A stretch of DNA of 64,000 nucleotides from positions 1 to 64,000 of the forward strand of contig NZ_MWXA01000009.1 in assembly GCF_002259795.1 (NCBI RefSeq), written 5' to 3'. The notes under the pieces are model-generated. The model did not search any database, had not been told where the DNA came from, and was given only the letters and a program-made list of their open reading frames with translations. Below are positions 7,859 to 18,200 of the stretch, in pieces. How positions within the stretch are numbered: position 1 is the first letter of the stretch; each line of letters opens with the position of its first letter. This stretch comes from Bifidobacterium aquikefiri (lineage in GTDB: Bacteria; Actinomycetota; Actinomycetes; Actinomycetales; Bifidobacteriaceae). The position numbers and the translations under genes are program-made.

Positions 7859-10488
7859 TCAAACTTGGCTTGCGCGACGCTCGCTCTCATTTCTCTCGAT
7901 TCGTGATGTCCATCATCGCCATCGCCCTCGGTGTCGCCTTTGTAGTCGGATCGTTCTGCTTTAGAGAGATGCTCAACAATCAGGTGAGCGATATGCTGTC
8001 CACGAACGCGGACGCAGATGTGTATGTGCGCGGTACAACCAAGACTGCCACGGATTCAACCACTTCCGCAGCTTCCAGCAGCTCCGATTACAATGTGATT
8101 CCTACGTCTCTGATAGACACAGTATCTGCTGTACAAGGTGTAAAGGGAACTTCGCCACTGTACACTGTTTCCGGTTTGGTACTTGTCGCCAAAGATGGCA
8201 ATGCTGTTGCCACAACCGGTGCACCCACGCTCGCCATGGGATTCAGCGCCAAAGATTCCTGGCGCGCAGTCACCTTCACTTCTGGCACTTACGCCAAGAA
8301 TACGCACGAGGTGGCTCTCGAATCCTATGCAGCAAAGCGTGCAAACCTGAAAGTTGGCAACTCCACAACCTTGGTGTATCCAACCGGACCGCAGAGTGTG
8401 AAGGTCGTCGGTATTTTCCAAACCACTTCAAGTCAGGCAGGGGCAATTCTCCTTGGTATCGACGAGAATTCAGCCAAGGCACTCTATGAGCAGACCACGG
8501 GTTCGACAACCAAGATTGACGAAATTGGATTGTATGGCAACGCCAATGGCGGTAACGCACTCAGCGAGCAACAACAGCAGAGTCTGGCAGATAAGGTCAA
8601 TGCAGCCATTCCTTCAGGGTCAAAGGCAACGGCGATAACCGGCGACGAGATGCGCAGTGAAAAGACCAAGTCAACGCAGGATTCTCTCGGTTTCATACAG
8701 CCCATGATCCTGATTTTCGCTCTGATTGCACTTTTTGTAGGATCATTCATCATCGCCAACACATTCTCTATGATCGTGCGCGAGTCCATGCGAGGATATG
8801 CACTGCTCCGATCGGTCGGCGCTTCTCCGAGCCAGGTGTTTCTCACGGTTGTGGTGCAGGCAATTGTCCTTGGCATTATCGGCTCTGCCGCAGGCATTGG
8901 ACTCGGCTGGGGCATGATCAAGCTCATTGTTTATGGATTTAGTCAATCCGGCTCCACGCTCACCGGATCCTCGAACCCTACAATTCCCGATATGCTCATT
9001 GGAGTCCTTGTCGGTGTCGCAGTCTCGTTGATCGGAGCTGCACTTCCGGCACGTCATGCCTCGCTTGCCCCGCCATTGCAGGCAATGAATGAGACAGTCA
9101 ATCCTGAAAAGGCAACGCGTGCACGAGGTATTCTCGGCCTTGTCATGATAGTGATCGGCATCGCATTCTGGGGCTTGGCGTGGTTGTTATCCAACGATGG
9201 CAAGCAGACACCTTGGGATTGGCTCAATTCCACAAATCCAGCAATTTCACTTGGCATAGGCGCAGCCTTGATTCTTGTGGGCACGATAGTCATGGCCCCT
9301 GCAATCGTCCAACCTGTCAGTCGAATACTTGGATGGATTCCGTCCTTGGTGTTCCCTGTAACCGGCCGACTCGCCTCACGCAATCTTGCGCGTTCCAAGC
9401 GCCGCACTGCCAATACGGCTGCCGCTCTGTTCGTCGGCATTGCCATAGTCAGCTGCCTTGGGGTTGTGGCATCTTCGGTGAATGCATCCGTCTCAGGCAT
9501 CGTTGAAAGCGGCATCAAAGCTGACTTTGCAGTGCTCGCCAACGGCGGCATGGGAAGAATCCCACAGCAAGGCATCGATGCCATGAGCAAGGTCAATGGT
9601 GTCAAATCGGTTAGCAGCATCAGCTATCTGATGGATGTGACGTACCCGGGAACAAGCGATAAACCCTCAACATTCATGGCTCAGCCATCCTTGTTCACCG
9701 ATGTGTTCGATCCTGTCGAAACCGCTGGAAATGCTCGTCAGGCTATGGATGCCGGTCAGCTCGTAGTCTCCAAGAGCGTTGCCGACGACAATGACTGGCA
9801 TGTTGGTCAATCGATATCGGTGAAATATGCGCAGGGCACTGAAAAACTCACCATTGGCGCGATCTCTGATAATTCGATTTTCTCAGGCAGCATCTATGTG
9901 AACCAGACTATGGGAAACAAGCTCACCACGGAGGCGACACGATTCATCACCGAGGCATTCGTCAAAGCTGATGCAGGCAGGAATGTCACCACCTTGAAGA
10001 AGGATCTGATCACGGCGGTCAAGCCCTACTATGTGATCAGTGTGATGACGAAGGATGAATTCAAGTCGACCATCAGCTCCATGGTAAATCAGGTGCTGCT
10101 GATTGTGAATGCTCTACTGGCACTCTCAATCGTGATTGCCATCTTTGGCATCATGAACACGCTCGCACTCTCCGTTTCTGAACGCACGAAGGAGATTGGT
10201 CTGTTGCGCGCCATTGGAGCGGGCAGAGGGCAGATTCGCGGCATGATCGCCATCGAAGCGTCAATGATTTCCGTTTTTGGCACACTTCTAGGACTGCTCG
10301 TTGGCACTACTGCAGGTGTAGTGATTCGAAAGCTCTATGCAAATCAAGGCCTGACCGAACTGAATATACCTATCAGTGAATTGGTGATCTTCGTGGTCCT
10401 GGCCATTGTTGTTGGCATGGTTACCAGTCTGCCACCAGCCCGAAAGGCACTGAAGGTTCCCGTTCTCAACGCTGTAGCCAGCGAATAG
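7855..10488 (+). CDS. FtsX-like ABC transporter permease with two FtsX domains
   Basis: This membrane permease is partner of the preceding ATPase. The 877-residue protein has an N-terminal anchor (HFSRFVMSIIAIALGVAFVV), a large extracytoplasmic region, three helices of the first FtsX domain near residues 280-405, further helices near 425-490, and a duplicated half from about residue 510 with its own extracytoplasmic region and final three helices. This ten-helix duplicated plan is that of actinobacterial exporters for peptides, antibiotics or lipoproteins. It starts with GTG at 7855 inside the stop of the ATPase gene. Substrate cannot be told from sequence. Confidence 0.88.
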   Translation: MIKLGLRDARSHFSRFVMSIIAIALGVAFVVGSFCFREMLNNQVSDMLSTNADADVYVRGTTKTATDSTTSAASSSSDYNVIPTSLIDTVSAVQGVKGTSPLYTVSGLVLVAKDGNAVATTGAPTLAMGFSAKDSWRAVTFTSGTYAKNTHEVALESYAAKRANLKVGNSTTLVYPTGPQSVKVVGIFQTTSSQAGAILLGIDENSAKALYEQTTGSTTKIDEIGLYGNANGGNALSEQQQQSLADKVNAAIPSGSKATAITGDEMRSEKTKSTQDSLGFIQPMILIFALIALFVGSFIIANTFSMIVRESMRGYALLRSVGASPSQVFLTVVVQAIVLGIIGSAAGIGLGWGMIKLIVYGFSQSGSTLTGSSNPTIPDMLIGVLVGVAVSLIGAALPARHASLAPPLQAMNETVNPEKATRARGILGLVMIVIGIAFWGLAWLLSNDGKQTPWDWLNSTNPAISLGIGAALILVGTIVMAPAIVQPVSRILGWIPSLVFPVTGRLASRNLARSKRRTANTAAALFVGIAIVSCLGVVASSVNASVSGIVESGIKADFAVLANGGMGRIPQQGIDAMSKVNGVKSVSSISYLMDVTYPGTSDKPSTFMAQPSLFTDVFDPVETAGNARQAMDAGQLVVSKSVADDNDWHVGQSISVKYAQGTEKLTIGAISDNSIFSGSIYVNQTMGNKLTTEATRFITEAFVKADAGRNVTTLKKDLITAVKPYYVISVMTKDEFKSTISSMVNQVLLIVNALLALSIVIAIFGIMNTLALSVSERTKEIGLLRAIGAGRGQIRGMIAIEASMISVFGTLLGLLVGTTAGVVIRKLYANQGLTELNIPISELVIFVVLAIVVGMVTSLPPARKALKVPVLNAVASE

Positions 10489-10491
10489 CAA

Positions 10492-10516
10492 TCAGGACTC
10501 CTGACTGGCGTTTTTT
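10492..10516 (+). terminator. Terminator of the ABC exporter operon
   Basis: TCAGG (10492-10496) and CCTGA (10500-10504) flank a three-base loop, and a run of six T follows at 10511-10516. The T-run overlaps the stop codon of tyrA on the opposite strand, so the two transcription units converge with almost no spacer. The stem is short, hence moderate confidence. Confidence 0.55.
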
Positions 10517-11759
10517 ACAGGCTCCGTGTGATGACTCTTGCCGCATGTGTCGTCACAAAGCCTGTTATCTGTTCCCCAGCCTTCGCAGATTCAATTAACG
10601 TCTGCTGCCACGCCTGCTCGGGAATGGTGATTTCGTTATGCTGCCCATCCAGCTGCTGAGTCGAGGAATTCTCATCAGCGGTATTGTCTTTCCGCTGCTT
10701 GCGTTTATATGCGCGGAAAGGCTCGGGGGCCTGGAAGAATTCGTAAATCCGCTTCTCTGCCTGCTGTGCGTCTGGCGACTGCTCTTTTTCCAGGGGCGTT
10801 TGAGAAGAAACATCGCCAAGCTGTTCCAGCGACTCCGCAACAGAGCTCAGCCGTTGCGATAACTGTCTGAGCAACGAAGCCACATTTCCAGAATCTTCCT
10901 CGATCATTGCTCTGGTTCGATCAGGGTCAGTCAAAGAGACCCTTGTCATATCACGCCATGAGCCGGCAGCAAGGGCTGCCTCAATGTTGCGATGCTCAGA
11001 ATCGACAAGCATGGCTGACAAAGCTGTGGAGACAACATGCGGCATGTGTGAAATCATCGCAGCGCTGCTGTCATGAATATGATCGTCAAGCGTGATGATT
11101 CTATTGCCGACACCCTGTGTAATCATGTCAGCGACCGTGAGGTATCGATCGTAACGGGTATTTTCATCAACGGTGATTGCCCAAAGCGCACCGTCGAACA
11201 ATGTGGGATCGGCAGCAGCGAATCCTGAACGTTCATTTCCAGCCATGGGATGAGCACCGACATAATACTCTGCAAGACCTGCGTTGCTGACTTGCTGGCG
11301 CAGTTCGGTCTTCACGCTTCCGACATCCGTCAACGTTGTAGCAGGAGACAATGCAGGAGCCAGTTTGGCAAGCACTGCTGGCATTGCAGTCAAAGGTGTG
11401 GCAAGGACCAAAACGTCGGGTTTCCCCGCAGCCAATGCTTCAAGCGAATCCACGCAGCGAATATGATGTCTGGCGGCTGCCTCATAAGGGCGACTGTTAT
11501 GGTTCCACGCGATTACGTAACGCCCACGCTCGGCGAGTCTCAACGCAAGGGAACCGCCGATGAGACCTAATCCCGCTATCGCTATCTTATGTGCCGATGT
11601 GAGAATCGGTGAGGCCTGCATGCCAGGCATGGGATGCATCGAATCGTGGATGTGTGAATGATTGTCATGCAGCGCATGCTCGGCATGCGCTGCATCGGTT
11701 GCTGCATGCCTCGCCGAACGCGTAGATATTGATTGGTTGGTGCCAGAAACTTCACTCAT
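10515..11759 (-). CDS. tyrA: Prephenate dehydrogenase with His-rich N-terminal extension
   Basis: The enzyme oxidatively decarboxylates prephenate to 4-hydroxyphenylpyruvate in tyrosine synthesis. After a tail with eight histidines between residues 18 and 42, the Rossmann motif KIAIAGLGLIGGSLAL starts at residue 58. The dehydrogenase segments TDVGSVKTELR and GAHPMAGNERSGF follow, the latter containing the catalytic-site His of the family. A C-terminal region of about 100 residues is Gln/Glu-rich and unassigned, with no clear ACT domain. I chose the ATG at 11759. The open frame extends upstream into pheA, but the ATG lies beyond the pheA stop and before the tail. It is the last gene of a membrane-protein/pheA/tyrA run. 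Confidence 0.88.
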   Translation of the reverse strand: MSEVSGTNQSISTRSARHAATDAAHAEHALHDNHSHIHDSMHPMPGMQASPILTSAHKIAIAGLGLIGGSLALRLAERGRYVIAWNHNSRPYEAAARHHIRCVDSLEALAAGKPDVLVLATPLTAMPAVLAKLAPALSPATTLTDVGSVKTELRQQVSNAGLAEYYVGAHPMAGNERSGFAAADPTLFDGALWAITVDENTRYDRYLTVADMITQGVGNRIITLDDHIHDSSAAMISHMPHVVSTALSAMLVDSEHRNIEAALAAGSWRDMTRVSLTDPDRTRAMIEEDSGNVASLLRQLSQRLSSVAESLEQLGDVSSQTPLEKEQSPDAQQAEKRIYEFFQAPEPFRAYKRKQRKDNTADENSSTQQLDGQHNEITIPEQAWQQTLIESAKAGEQITGFVTTHAARVITRSL

Positions 11760-11841
11760 ACCCTTTTCCCGCTCTTTTCGATCCCTGTTCTTGTATCGAC
11801 CTACCAACTCCTGGTGAAAGTATCGCCAAGAGTCCATCAGC

Positions 11842-12840
11842 TCAAATGAACTGCGCTTGAAGTCTTGTCGCTGTCTCGTCTGCAGAGAGGCTATCTCTCC
11901 CGCCTGCACCACCATCAGGGAGCATCCACGATGTCACTGGAGGATTGGGGCGTTCCTGTCGGGCATATACCGCCAGAGTCTTGACCCAGTCGCCTCTCTC
12001 GATGATGTTTTCCAACACCGATCTGAAATGAGATTGCCATGGTGCTGCATCGATGGTAGCTATGAAACTATAGGTTCCATCATGACCCTTGATTGGTCGA
12101 GATATGAAGCTGGTCATATTCAGACCGGCATCTCGAAGCAAATCAAGTAGACCAGCCAGCACACCTGCTCCTGTGCTCAGGGGAATGAAGGCGACCACCG
12201 ACTCATATTCCGCAGACGGTTTCTGGTCACCAACCATCAGGCTTCTTGCTTCATTTCTAGGGGCGAGCAGTAAAAAGTCGGTTCTACTCCCCTGATAATC
12301 CTGGACTCCACGCTGCTTGGTGGCCAATCCGTAAAGTTCGCCACAGATTCGCGGACCGAGAGCAATCTGTCCTGATATGATGTCTCTGCATGCAGCGGCA
12401 TTGGATGCAGCAGGAACTTCTCGTAGTCCTAAATGCTGGGTAAAAGTACGGCATTGGGCCAATCCATGAGGATGAGCGGTAACTTCTGTTGGCTCTGCAA
12501 CGTCGTCGGGGAGCATAAAGGCATCGAACTCGATATTGACACTCACCCGCCCACAGCCCACCACATTATGAGCATCGATAAGACCGTCAAGATTGGGGAC
12601 GACATACCCTTCAACGTTATTTTCCCATGCGATTACTCCAAAGGCACCACCTACATTGACTGCCTCAAATATCTGTGAGACATGTTCTGCGGGCTGCAGC
12701 ACCGTTGAAGCTGCGTCATGAGATGGAGCGGCGGAATCTGTTTCTCCTGATGCTCGCTGAACACGAGGCAGGAATTGCTTCGAGGCCGCATGGGTGAACG
12801 ATCCCTGTGGACCAAGATAATACACTGTGCGGCTACTCAT
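11842..12840 (-). CDS. pheA: Prephenate dehydratase
   Basis: The enzyme converts prephenate to phenylpyruvate in phenylalanine synthesis. The 332-residue protein begins with YYLGPQGSFTHAA, the start of the periplasmic-binding-like PDT fold, and has the catalytic-region segment YQGSRTDFLLLA (the conserved T-R/D-F element). The C-terminal ACT domain, with GVLAGLLDLLRDAGLNMTSF and SRPIKGHDGTYSFIATID, should bind phenylalanine for feedback control. There is no chorismate mutase domain. The start at 12840 follows AAGGAA and overlaps the stop of the upstream membrane protein by eight bases. Confidence 0.95.
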   Translation of the reverse strand: MSSRTVYYLGPQGSFTHAASKQFLPRVQRASGETDSAAPSHDAASTVLQPAEHVSQIFEAVNVGGAFGVIAWENNVEGYVVPNLDGLIDAHNVVGCGRVSVNIEFDAFMLPDDVAEPTEVTAHPHGLAQCRTFTQHLGLREVPAASNAAACRDIISGQIALGPRICGELYGLATKQRGVQDYQGSRTDFLLLAPRNEARSLMVGDQKPSAEYESVVAFIPLSTGAGVLAGLLDLLRDAGLNMTSFISRPIKGHDGTYSFIATIDAAPWQSHFRSVLENIIERGDWVKTLAVYARQERPNPPVTSWMLPDGGAGGRDSLSADETATRLQAQFI

Positions 12841-13438
12841 TGTTTGGTTCCTTATGCTCTGGCACAGGGTCAGAGTGAGTCGATTCTCTCTCGCCTATCA
12901 CACTCACCGCTAAGTCGGAGGCGATCTCCCCTTCAGTATCCAATATTGGCGCGTCATCAGCCAGCCTTGGTATTACGACAAACCATTGCACAGGAAACAG
13001 CGCGATAACGAACTGAACGAGAATCAAACCCAAAAGCCAATAATACCCGACATGCAACCCGAAGTATGTGTTGAATGCCGCTCCCCCAACTGGAATGAGC
13101 ACATCGCCCATAGGACCCTGCCCAGCAAGCATGCCCACACCGAAACATGACGCGATCAGATGCAAGACCAAGCCGATGATCCCGCCTCTTGATCGGGCCT
13201 GCCACGCTGAAACGCCAACCAGCACCAAAGCCAGAACAAGCCCGTAAGGTAGATTGCTCGACGCACCCATGCGATGCACCGGCGTGCCAACGATGGAAGC
13301 GACAAAGCCCAGCGCCAACGAAATGAACAACCGCACCCTGATGCCGAATCGGAAAGACCATGGCATGAGTTTTCGATTTGATTTGCCGCCGTTCGTGCCC
13401 AACATCATCGCATTGAGTCCATATGCACTCGATTTCAT
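12833..13438 (-). CDS. Predicted membrane protein of unknown function, upstream of pheA
   Basis: I do not recognise this family. From the ATG at 13438 the protein has 201 residues with about four hydrophobic segments (VRLFISLALGFVASIVG, GLVLALVLVGVSAW, GIIGLVLHLIASCFGVGMLA, YYWLLGLILVQFVIALFPV) and an acidic, hydrophilic C-terminal tail of about 45 residues. The open frame extends to 13507, but that part lies in the palindromic repeat upstream, so a start at 13438 or at the next ATG near 13405 is more likely. Its 3' end overlaps pheA, so it is co-transcribed with the aromatic amino acid genes. A transport role is possible but not shown. Confidence 0.7.
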   Translation of the reverse strand: MKSSAYGLNAMMLGTNGGKSNRKLMPWSFRFGIRVRLFISLALGFVASIVGTPVHRMGASSNLPYGLVLALVLVGVSAWQARSRGGIIGLVLHLIASCFGVGMLAGQGPMGDVLIPVGGAAFNTYFGLHVGYYWLLGLILVQFVIALFPVQWFVVIPRLADDAPILDTEGEIASDLAVSVIGERESTHSDPVPEHKEPNNE

Positions 13439-13480
13439 ACATTTCAGCCTAGTACAAGCCACATGCAAACGGCATCTGGT

Positions 13481-13603
13481 ACTCATTGTGAACTCACTGA
13501 AGTACAAAGCGACAAAAAGCCATGAAACATGCCGAAAACCCTTGAAATGCTATGGGCAATTCAAGGGTTTTCATGCTCTGTACTCCAGCGAGTTCACAAT
13601 GAG
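13481..13603. repeat. Palindromic intergenic element, copy A
   Basis: CTCATTGTGAACTC at 13482-13495 is the exact inverse of GAGTTCACAATGAG at 13590-13603. Inside, CACTGAAGTAC faces GTACTCCAGCG, and a 12-bp perfect inner stem AAAACCCTTGAA / TTCAAGGGTTTT sits at the centre. The element follows the typA stop on the minus strand. The same outer sequence bounds three other intergenic elements in this window, near 19.4, 44.8 and 52.4 kb. Confidence 0.8.
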
Positions 13604-13632
13604 CGCTAACTACCAAAAATTGACGTCATCAA

Positions 13633-15555
13633 TCAGCTATTTTTGTTCTGACGACGCTGGCGTGCGTTCCATTTGTACCACTGATCACGGTCGAGAATGA
13701 TCTTGCGCACACGAATCGACTCTGGCGTGACCTCGACGCACTCGTCTTCGTTCGCAAAGTCCAACGACTCTTCAAGGCTCATATCAATGGGTGGAGTCAA
13801 GGTCTCAAGCACATCAGCTGTGGCGGAACGCATATTTGTCATATGCTTTTCGAGCGTCACGTTAATGTCCAGATCCCCCGGCTTATTGGCGATACCAACG
13901 ATCTGACCCTCATATACAGGTGTCTGTGGCTTGACGAAGAAGTTGCCACGAGCCTGAAGCTTCTGCATGGCGTATGGGCTTGCCTTGCCTGAACGGTCAG
14001 AAACCATCGAACCGTTCTGCCGGGTCGTGATTTCTCCTGCCCAAGGTGCATAGCCGGCGGAAAGCGATGAAGCGATGCCTGTACCACGAGTGGCACTGAG
14101 GAGAGCAGTTCTGAAACCGATCAGGCCACGGGACGGAACGGTGAACTGAAGACGGACCCAGCCTGAACCATGGTTGCTCATGGAGTCCATACGACCCTTG
14201 CGGTCTGCCATCAGCTGCGTGATGGTACCCATATATTCCTCAGGAACATCAATGGTCGTGTTCTCCATTGGCTCATTGAGCTTGCCATCAATCTCCTTGG
14301 TGACAACCTGAGGACGACCGACCGTGAGTTCATATCCCTCGCGGCGCATCTCCTCTGCAAGCACAGCCAATGCCAGCTCGCCACGACCCTGAACCTCCCA
14401 CGCATCTGGACGTTCGGTCGGAACGACCTTGATGGAGACATTGCCGATAAGTTCGTGGTCAAGACGATCCCTGAGCATACGGGCGGTCAGCTTGTGATCC
14501 TTGCCTTCCGTTCCGGCGATTGGAGAATCGTTGGTAGCGAAGGTCATCGAAATGGCAGGATCATCGACATGAATCAGCGGCAATGGCTTCGGGTCGTTGG
14601 GATCAACGATTGTTTCGCCAATCATGATGTCCGAGACTCCTGCAATGGCAACGATATCTCCAGGACCTGCCTCATCAACCGGTGTGCGATCAAGACCGAC
14701 CGTGCGAAGAATCTCGGTCAACTTGAAGTTTTCGATAGAGCCACCCACGCGGGAAAGACCATAGGTCTTCCCCTTCACAAGCTTTCCGTTATAGATACGC
14801 ACCAAGCCGAGTCGACCAAGATAGTCGGATGCATCGATGTTCGTGACGTGAGCCTGAACTGGGGCACCTTCTTCATATTCCGGTGCGGGAATGTTCTTCA
14901 AAATGGCATCGAACAGTGGCTCAAGATCCTCATTGTCAGGAACGTCACCGTCAGCTGGCTGCTTCGTTGAAGCGTAGCCGGCCTTCGCCGCGCAATAGAT
15001 CACTGGCAGATCAAGCAATGAATCAAGGTCGAGATCGACACCTTCTTCGCTCACATCCTGTGCGAGTCCAAGCAACAGATCGGTGCTCTCTGAAACGACT
15101 TCCGATATACGCGCATCAGGACGATCTGTCTTATTGATGGCGAGAATCACAGGGAGCTTGGCCTCCAGGGCCTTACGCAGCACAAAACGTGTCTGCGGCA
15201 ATGGTCCCTCTGAAGCATCAACCAGCAAGACAACGCCATCCACCATGGAGATACCGCGTTCGACCTCGCCACCGAAATCGGCGTGACCAGGTGTGTCGAC
15301 AACGTTGATGGTGATGCCTTCTGGCTCATTCAATTCTGCAGCGAGAGGACCGGTATATTTCACAGCCGTATTCTTCGCCAGAATGGTGATGCCCTTTTCG
15401 CGTTCCAAGGCGTTGGAATCGAGAACTCGATCGGGAACCTCTTCGCGCTCGGAAAAGACATGCGATTGCTTGAGCATCGCATTAACCAACGTCGTTTTAC
15501 CGTGATCAACGTGAGCAACAATCGCAACATTCCTGATATCACCGCGTACCGCCAT
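13633..15555 (-). CDS. typA: Ribosome-associated GTPase TypA/BipA
   Basis: This translational GTPase acts on the 50S subunit in ribosome assembly and stress adaptation. The 640-residue protein has G1 AHVDHGKTT at residues 14-22, G3 [15 protein letters not shown]4 NKTD, and the EF-G-like domains III and V, followed by the TypA-specific C-terminal domain with [14 protein letters not shown]. The start is the ATG at 15555, with GAGG five bases ahead; the open frame begins 18 codons earlier without support. It is a stand-alone gene, with palindromic element copy A downstream. Confidence 0.96.
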   Translation of the reverse strand: MAVRGDIRNVAIVAHVDHGKTTLVNAMLKQSHVFSEREEVPDRVLDSNALEREKGITILAKNTAVKYTGPLAAELNEPEGITINVVDTPGHADFGGEVERGISMVDGVVLLVDASEGPLPQTRFVLRKALEAKLPVILAINKTDRPDARISEVVSESTDLLLGLAQDVSEEGVDLDLDSLLDLPVIYCAAKAGYASTKQPADGDVPDNEDLEPLFDAILKNIPAPEYEEGAPVQAHVTNIDASDYLGRLGLVRIYNGKLVKGKTYGLSRVGGSIENFKLTEILRTVGLDRTPVDEAGPGDIVAIAGVSDIMIGETIVDPNDPKPLPLIHVDDPAISMTFATNDSPIAGTEGKDHKLTARMLRDRLDHELIGNVSIKVVPTERPDAWEVQGRGELALAVLAEEMRREGYELTVGRPQVVTKEIDGKLNEPMENTTIDVPEEYMGTITQLMADRKGRMDSMSNHGSGWVRLQFTVPSRGLIGFRTALLSATRGTGIASSLSAGYAPWAGEITTRQNGSMVSDRSGKASPYAMQKLQARGNFFVKPQTPVYEGQIVGIANKPGDLDINVTLEKHMTNMRSATADVLETLTPPIDMSLEESLDFANEDECVEVTPESIRVRKIILDRDQWYKWNARQRRQNKNS

Positions 15556-15715
15556 TACAACCTCATTCTGTGGGTAACAATCCAAAGGAAGATAATCCTT
15601 GGAAGACAAGAGTTCCTAAACCTCGGCAATTCTAGCCACATTTATAGACTTTAAGAATTTCTTGAGAGTGAACATGCGGCCAATGTAGGGTGAAAAGCTT
15701 GCAAATCAATGCAAA

Positions 15716-16393
15716 TCAGCGGTTTTCACTCTCCAACGCATTCGCCACATTAGGCAGGAACGGAGCGAGCGATGGCAGTTGCTCAAGTGAGTCCAGCCCG
15801 ATTTTTTCAAGGAAGTATTCGGTGGTGACCAACAACGCTCCACGCGTATCCTCATTAATACCGTTCTCGCGAATCAAGCCTCTGATCATCAATGAACGCA
15901 ACACGCCGTCAGAATTCACACCACGTATGGCTCCAACCTGTGCACGCGTCATCGGCTGCTTGTAAGCAATAATTGCCAATGCCTCCAGCGAAGCCTGAGT
16001 AAGCCTTGCAGTCTGGCCTGCGGTGACGAATGCGGAGACGACAGATTCGAACTCCCGCCGATTCACGAACTGCCAGCCTCGGGCGGTGTGTCGCAGGGTG
16101 AAGCCGTGCGGCTGCTGAGATGCCGACGCTGACTCGTAGCTGTCGGTGAGCTCCTGCAAGGCAGCGGTAACATCGGAAAGGTCAACAGCGAGAATTCTTG
16201 CAAGATCCTCTCCGTGCTGCGGTTGATCCGCAACCATAAGAATCGCTTCCAGGCAAGCCTTGAGTCCTCCTGGAAAATCATTGACATCGAAGTCAACATA
16301 TTCTGGGCGCGCATCGTTACGATCTATCTGAGTCTCATACATTCCCGGGTCCGCCCGTGTTCCAGACACTGCGTCAGATGTATTGTCAACCAT
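15716..16393 (-). CDS. scpB: Segregation and condensation protein ScpB
   Basis: This winged-helix kleisin-interacting subunit works with ScpA and SMC to condense and segregate chromosomes. The 225-residue protein has an acidic N-terminal leader of about 40 residues and then two winged-helix domains, with the family segments LKACLEAILMVADQP and QASLEALAIIAYKQPMTRAQV plus GLIRENG. The ATG at 16393 has GAGAAGG seven bases ahead. It follows scpA after 12 bases and is therefore co-transcribed. The SMC partner is in this same window at 45-48.7 kb. Confidence 0.93.
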   Translation of the reverse strand: MVDNTSDAVSGTRADPGMYETQIDRNDARPEYVDFDVNDFPGGLKACLEAILMVADQPQHGEDLARILAVDLSDVTAALQELTDSYESASASQQPHGFTLRHTARGWQFVNRREFESVVSAFVTAGQTARLTQASLEALAIIAYKQPMTRAQVGAIRGVNSDGVLRSLMIRGLIRENGINEDTRGALLVTTEYFLEKIGLDSLEQLPSLAPFLPNVANALESENR

Positions 16394-16405
16394 TCATCAA
16401 CCTTC

Positions 16406-17275
16406 TCATGCGAAATCACCGGCATCGACCGGCAAGGCGGCACCATCTGTGTGCTTGGCGACCCAACGAAGTGACAATGATGCAAACGGTCCGGCCTGCC
16501 TGTATTGCACGAAACCCTGTTTGAAGAATACCAGCACCGCAAAGAAACGAGCGATTATCTCCAATCGGCTCGTTGCATCACAGATCAGATCCTCGAAACT
16601 GCACGCATCTCCTTCCGCCGACATCAGTCTTTCGCGAATCATTGCAGCCTGAGCTTGCAGATTGACCTGAGGTACATGCAACTGTGCGAGTGAGACCTCT
16701 TCCGGCGGAGCATTCATCAACGCTCGGGCGGCAAGTCTCGCGAGATCGAATGCATCGGTGCTCCATTGCAATTCCGGGAGCATCGAAGCAACCTGTTCAG
16801 TGACCACAGCATGATGCGGGAAGAAACCGGAATTTGCTGCAAGACGCTCACGAAAATTATTTCCGGCCTCTTTGAAAGCCTTGTATTGCAGTAATCGTGC
16901 GAACAGGAGATCGCGATCTCGAAGTGCCTGCAACGTCTGCTCATCATGGTCACTGGATTCGGTGTGCGGCAGCAAGGCCGCGCTTTTAGCCTCAATCAGA
17001 ATCGAAGCAACATCGATGAATGCGCTCACTGTATCAATGTTCCTGTTCATATCGAGCGTCTGCACAAAATCGAGAAACTCTTGAGTTATCTCGCAGAGTG
17101 ACAGTTCGGTAAGATCCAGACTGCGGCGGGCAAGCAAACCCAGAAGCGCATCGAATGGACCTTGATAGACATCGAGATTCACCGAAAATTCCACATTGAT
17201 GTCATTCTCCATAACGGAAACATCGCTGGTTCCGTCTGAGGCAATCTGCTGATTCTCGGATATATGCGTTTCCAT
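16406..17275 (-). CDS. scpA: Segregation and condensation protein ScpA (kleisin)
   Basis: This is the kleisin that bridges the SMC heads. The 289-residue protein has a charged N-terminal leader, then the ScpA start FSVNLDVYQGPFDALLGLLA, LTELSLCEITQEFLDFVQ and the SMC-binding helices. The C-terminal winged helix ends LEIIARFFAVLVFFKQGFV, which contacts the SMC cap. A GTG at 17314 would overlap the parA end by 17 bases. I prefer the ATG at 17275, preceded by AAGAAGAG, but this is not certain. Order parA-scpA-scpB is typical of actinobacteria. Confidence 0.93.
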   Translation of the reverse strand: METHISENQQIASDGTSDVSVMENDINVEFSVNLDVYQGPFDALLGLLARRSLDLTELSLCEITQEFLDFVQTLDMNRNIDTVSAFIDVASILIEAKSAALLPHTESSDHDEQTLQALRDRDLLFARLLQYKAFKEAGNNFRERLAANSGFFPHHAVVTEQVASMLPELQWSTDAFDLARLAARALMNAPPEEVSLAQLHVPQVNLQAQAAMIRERLMSAEGDACSFEDLICDATSRLEIIARFFAVLVFFKQGFVQYRQAGPFASLSLRWVAKHTDGAALPVDAGDFA

Positions 17276-17297
17276 CGTCTCTTCTTGCAAGCCGTCG

Positions 17298-18137
17298 TTA
17301 AGCGACGATGCCACGAGCGATCAGTTCTCGAGCAACTTCACGATATTCCTTTGCAGTCTTGTGCTCTGGGGCATACATGGTTATCGGCTCCCCCGAGACC
17401 GTGGCATCAGGAAGCTTGATCGAGCGCGTGATGACCGAATGCAGCACCTTGCCCTTGAACGCCTCATAGATGCGTTGGAGCACCTCTTCTGAATGCAAGG
17501 TACGCGTATACATCGTCACCAGCACCCCATAGACAGTCAGATCAGGATTAATTCGCGTCTGCACCTTTTCGATTGACTGCATAAGCAATGCAACGCCTCT
17601 CAGGGCAAAGAACTCGGCAGCTACAGGGATTATCACTCCGTCCGCCGCTGTAAGTGCATTTACGGTCAACAGACCCAGAGAAGGCTGGCAATCAATGATA
17701 ATCAAGTCATATTCGTTACGAAGCCGGCGCAAAGTGCCCGCAAGCACCTGTTCCCTACCAACCTCAGTGACCAGCTGTACCTCTGCCGCTGAAAGATCGA
17801 TGTTTGCAGGAATGATGTCCAGATTGGGGAAACGCGTATGCACGACCACATCGTGCACATCCATGGAAGGGTTAAACAACGCGGTATAGATCGTATTGTC
17901 AACGCTATTAGCATTGATGCCCAGTCCGACGGTCGATGCCCCCTGAGGATCGAAATCGACGATAAGGACACGACGACCGTAAATACTCAAAGCACCTGCG
18001 ATATTAATTGAGCTCGTCGTTTTGCCAACACCGCCCTTTTGGTTGCACATGGCAATGATTCTCGCAGGTCCATGTTGATGAAGAGACTCGGGTGCAACGA
18101 AGGTCTCATACTCTCGTCCCAATAAATCCGTAGGCAT
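17298..18137 (-). CDS. ParA/Soj-family ATPase
   Basis: This is a Walker-type ATPase of the ParA/Soj family that binds DNA non-specifically and positions cargo, usually chromosome origins. The deviant Walker A KGGVGKTT lies at residues 34-41, with DFDPQGASTVGLG and the Walker B region YDLIIIDCQPSLGLLTVNAL following. The 279-residue length suits a chromosomal Soj without a helix-turn-helix leader. No parB gene is adjacent. Instead it sits between xerD and scpA, so this may be the second ParA-like protein common in actinobacteria rather than the parAB pair at the origin. Its link to condensin genes is contextual. Confidence 0.9.
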   Translation of the reverse strand: MPTDLLGREYETFVAPESLHQHGPARIIAMCNQKGGVGKTTSSINIAGALSIYGRRVLIVDFDPQGASTVGLGINANSVDNTIYTALFNPSMDVHDVVVHTRFPNLDIIPANIDLSAAEVQLVTEVGREQVLAGTLRRLRNEYDLIIIDCQPSLGLLTVNALTAADGVIIPVAAEFFALRGVALLMQSIEKVQTRINPDLTVYGVLVTMYTRTLHSEEVLQRIYEAFKGKVLHSVITRSIKLPDATVSGEPITMYAPEHKTAKEYREVARELIARGIVA

Positions 18138-18200
18138 ACTGCTACACTACCAACTTCCCCGCTCATGCGTTTGTACGTCTAGACTTGTGCGGCATCGCCC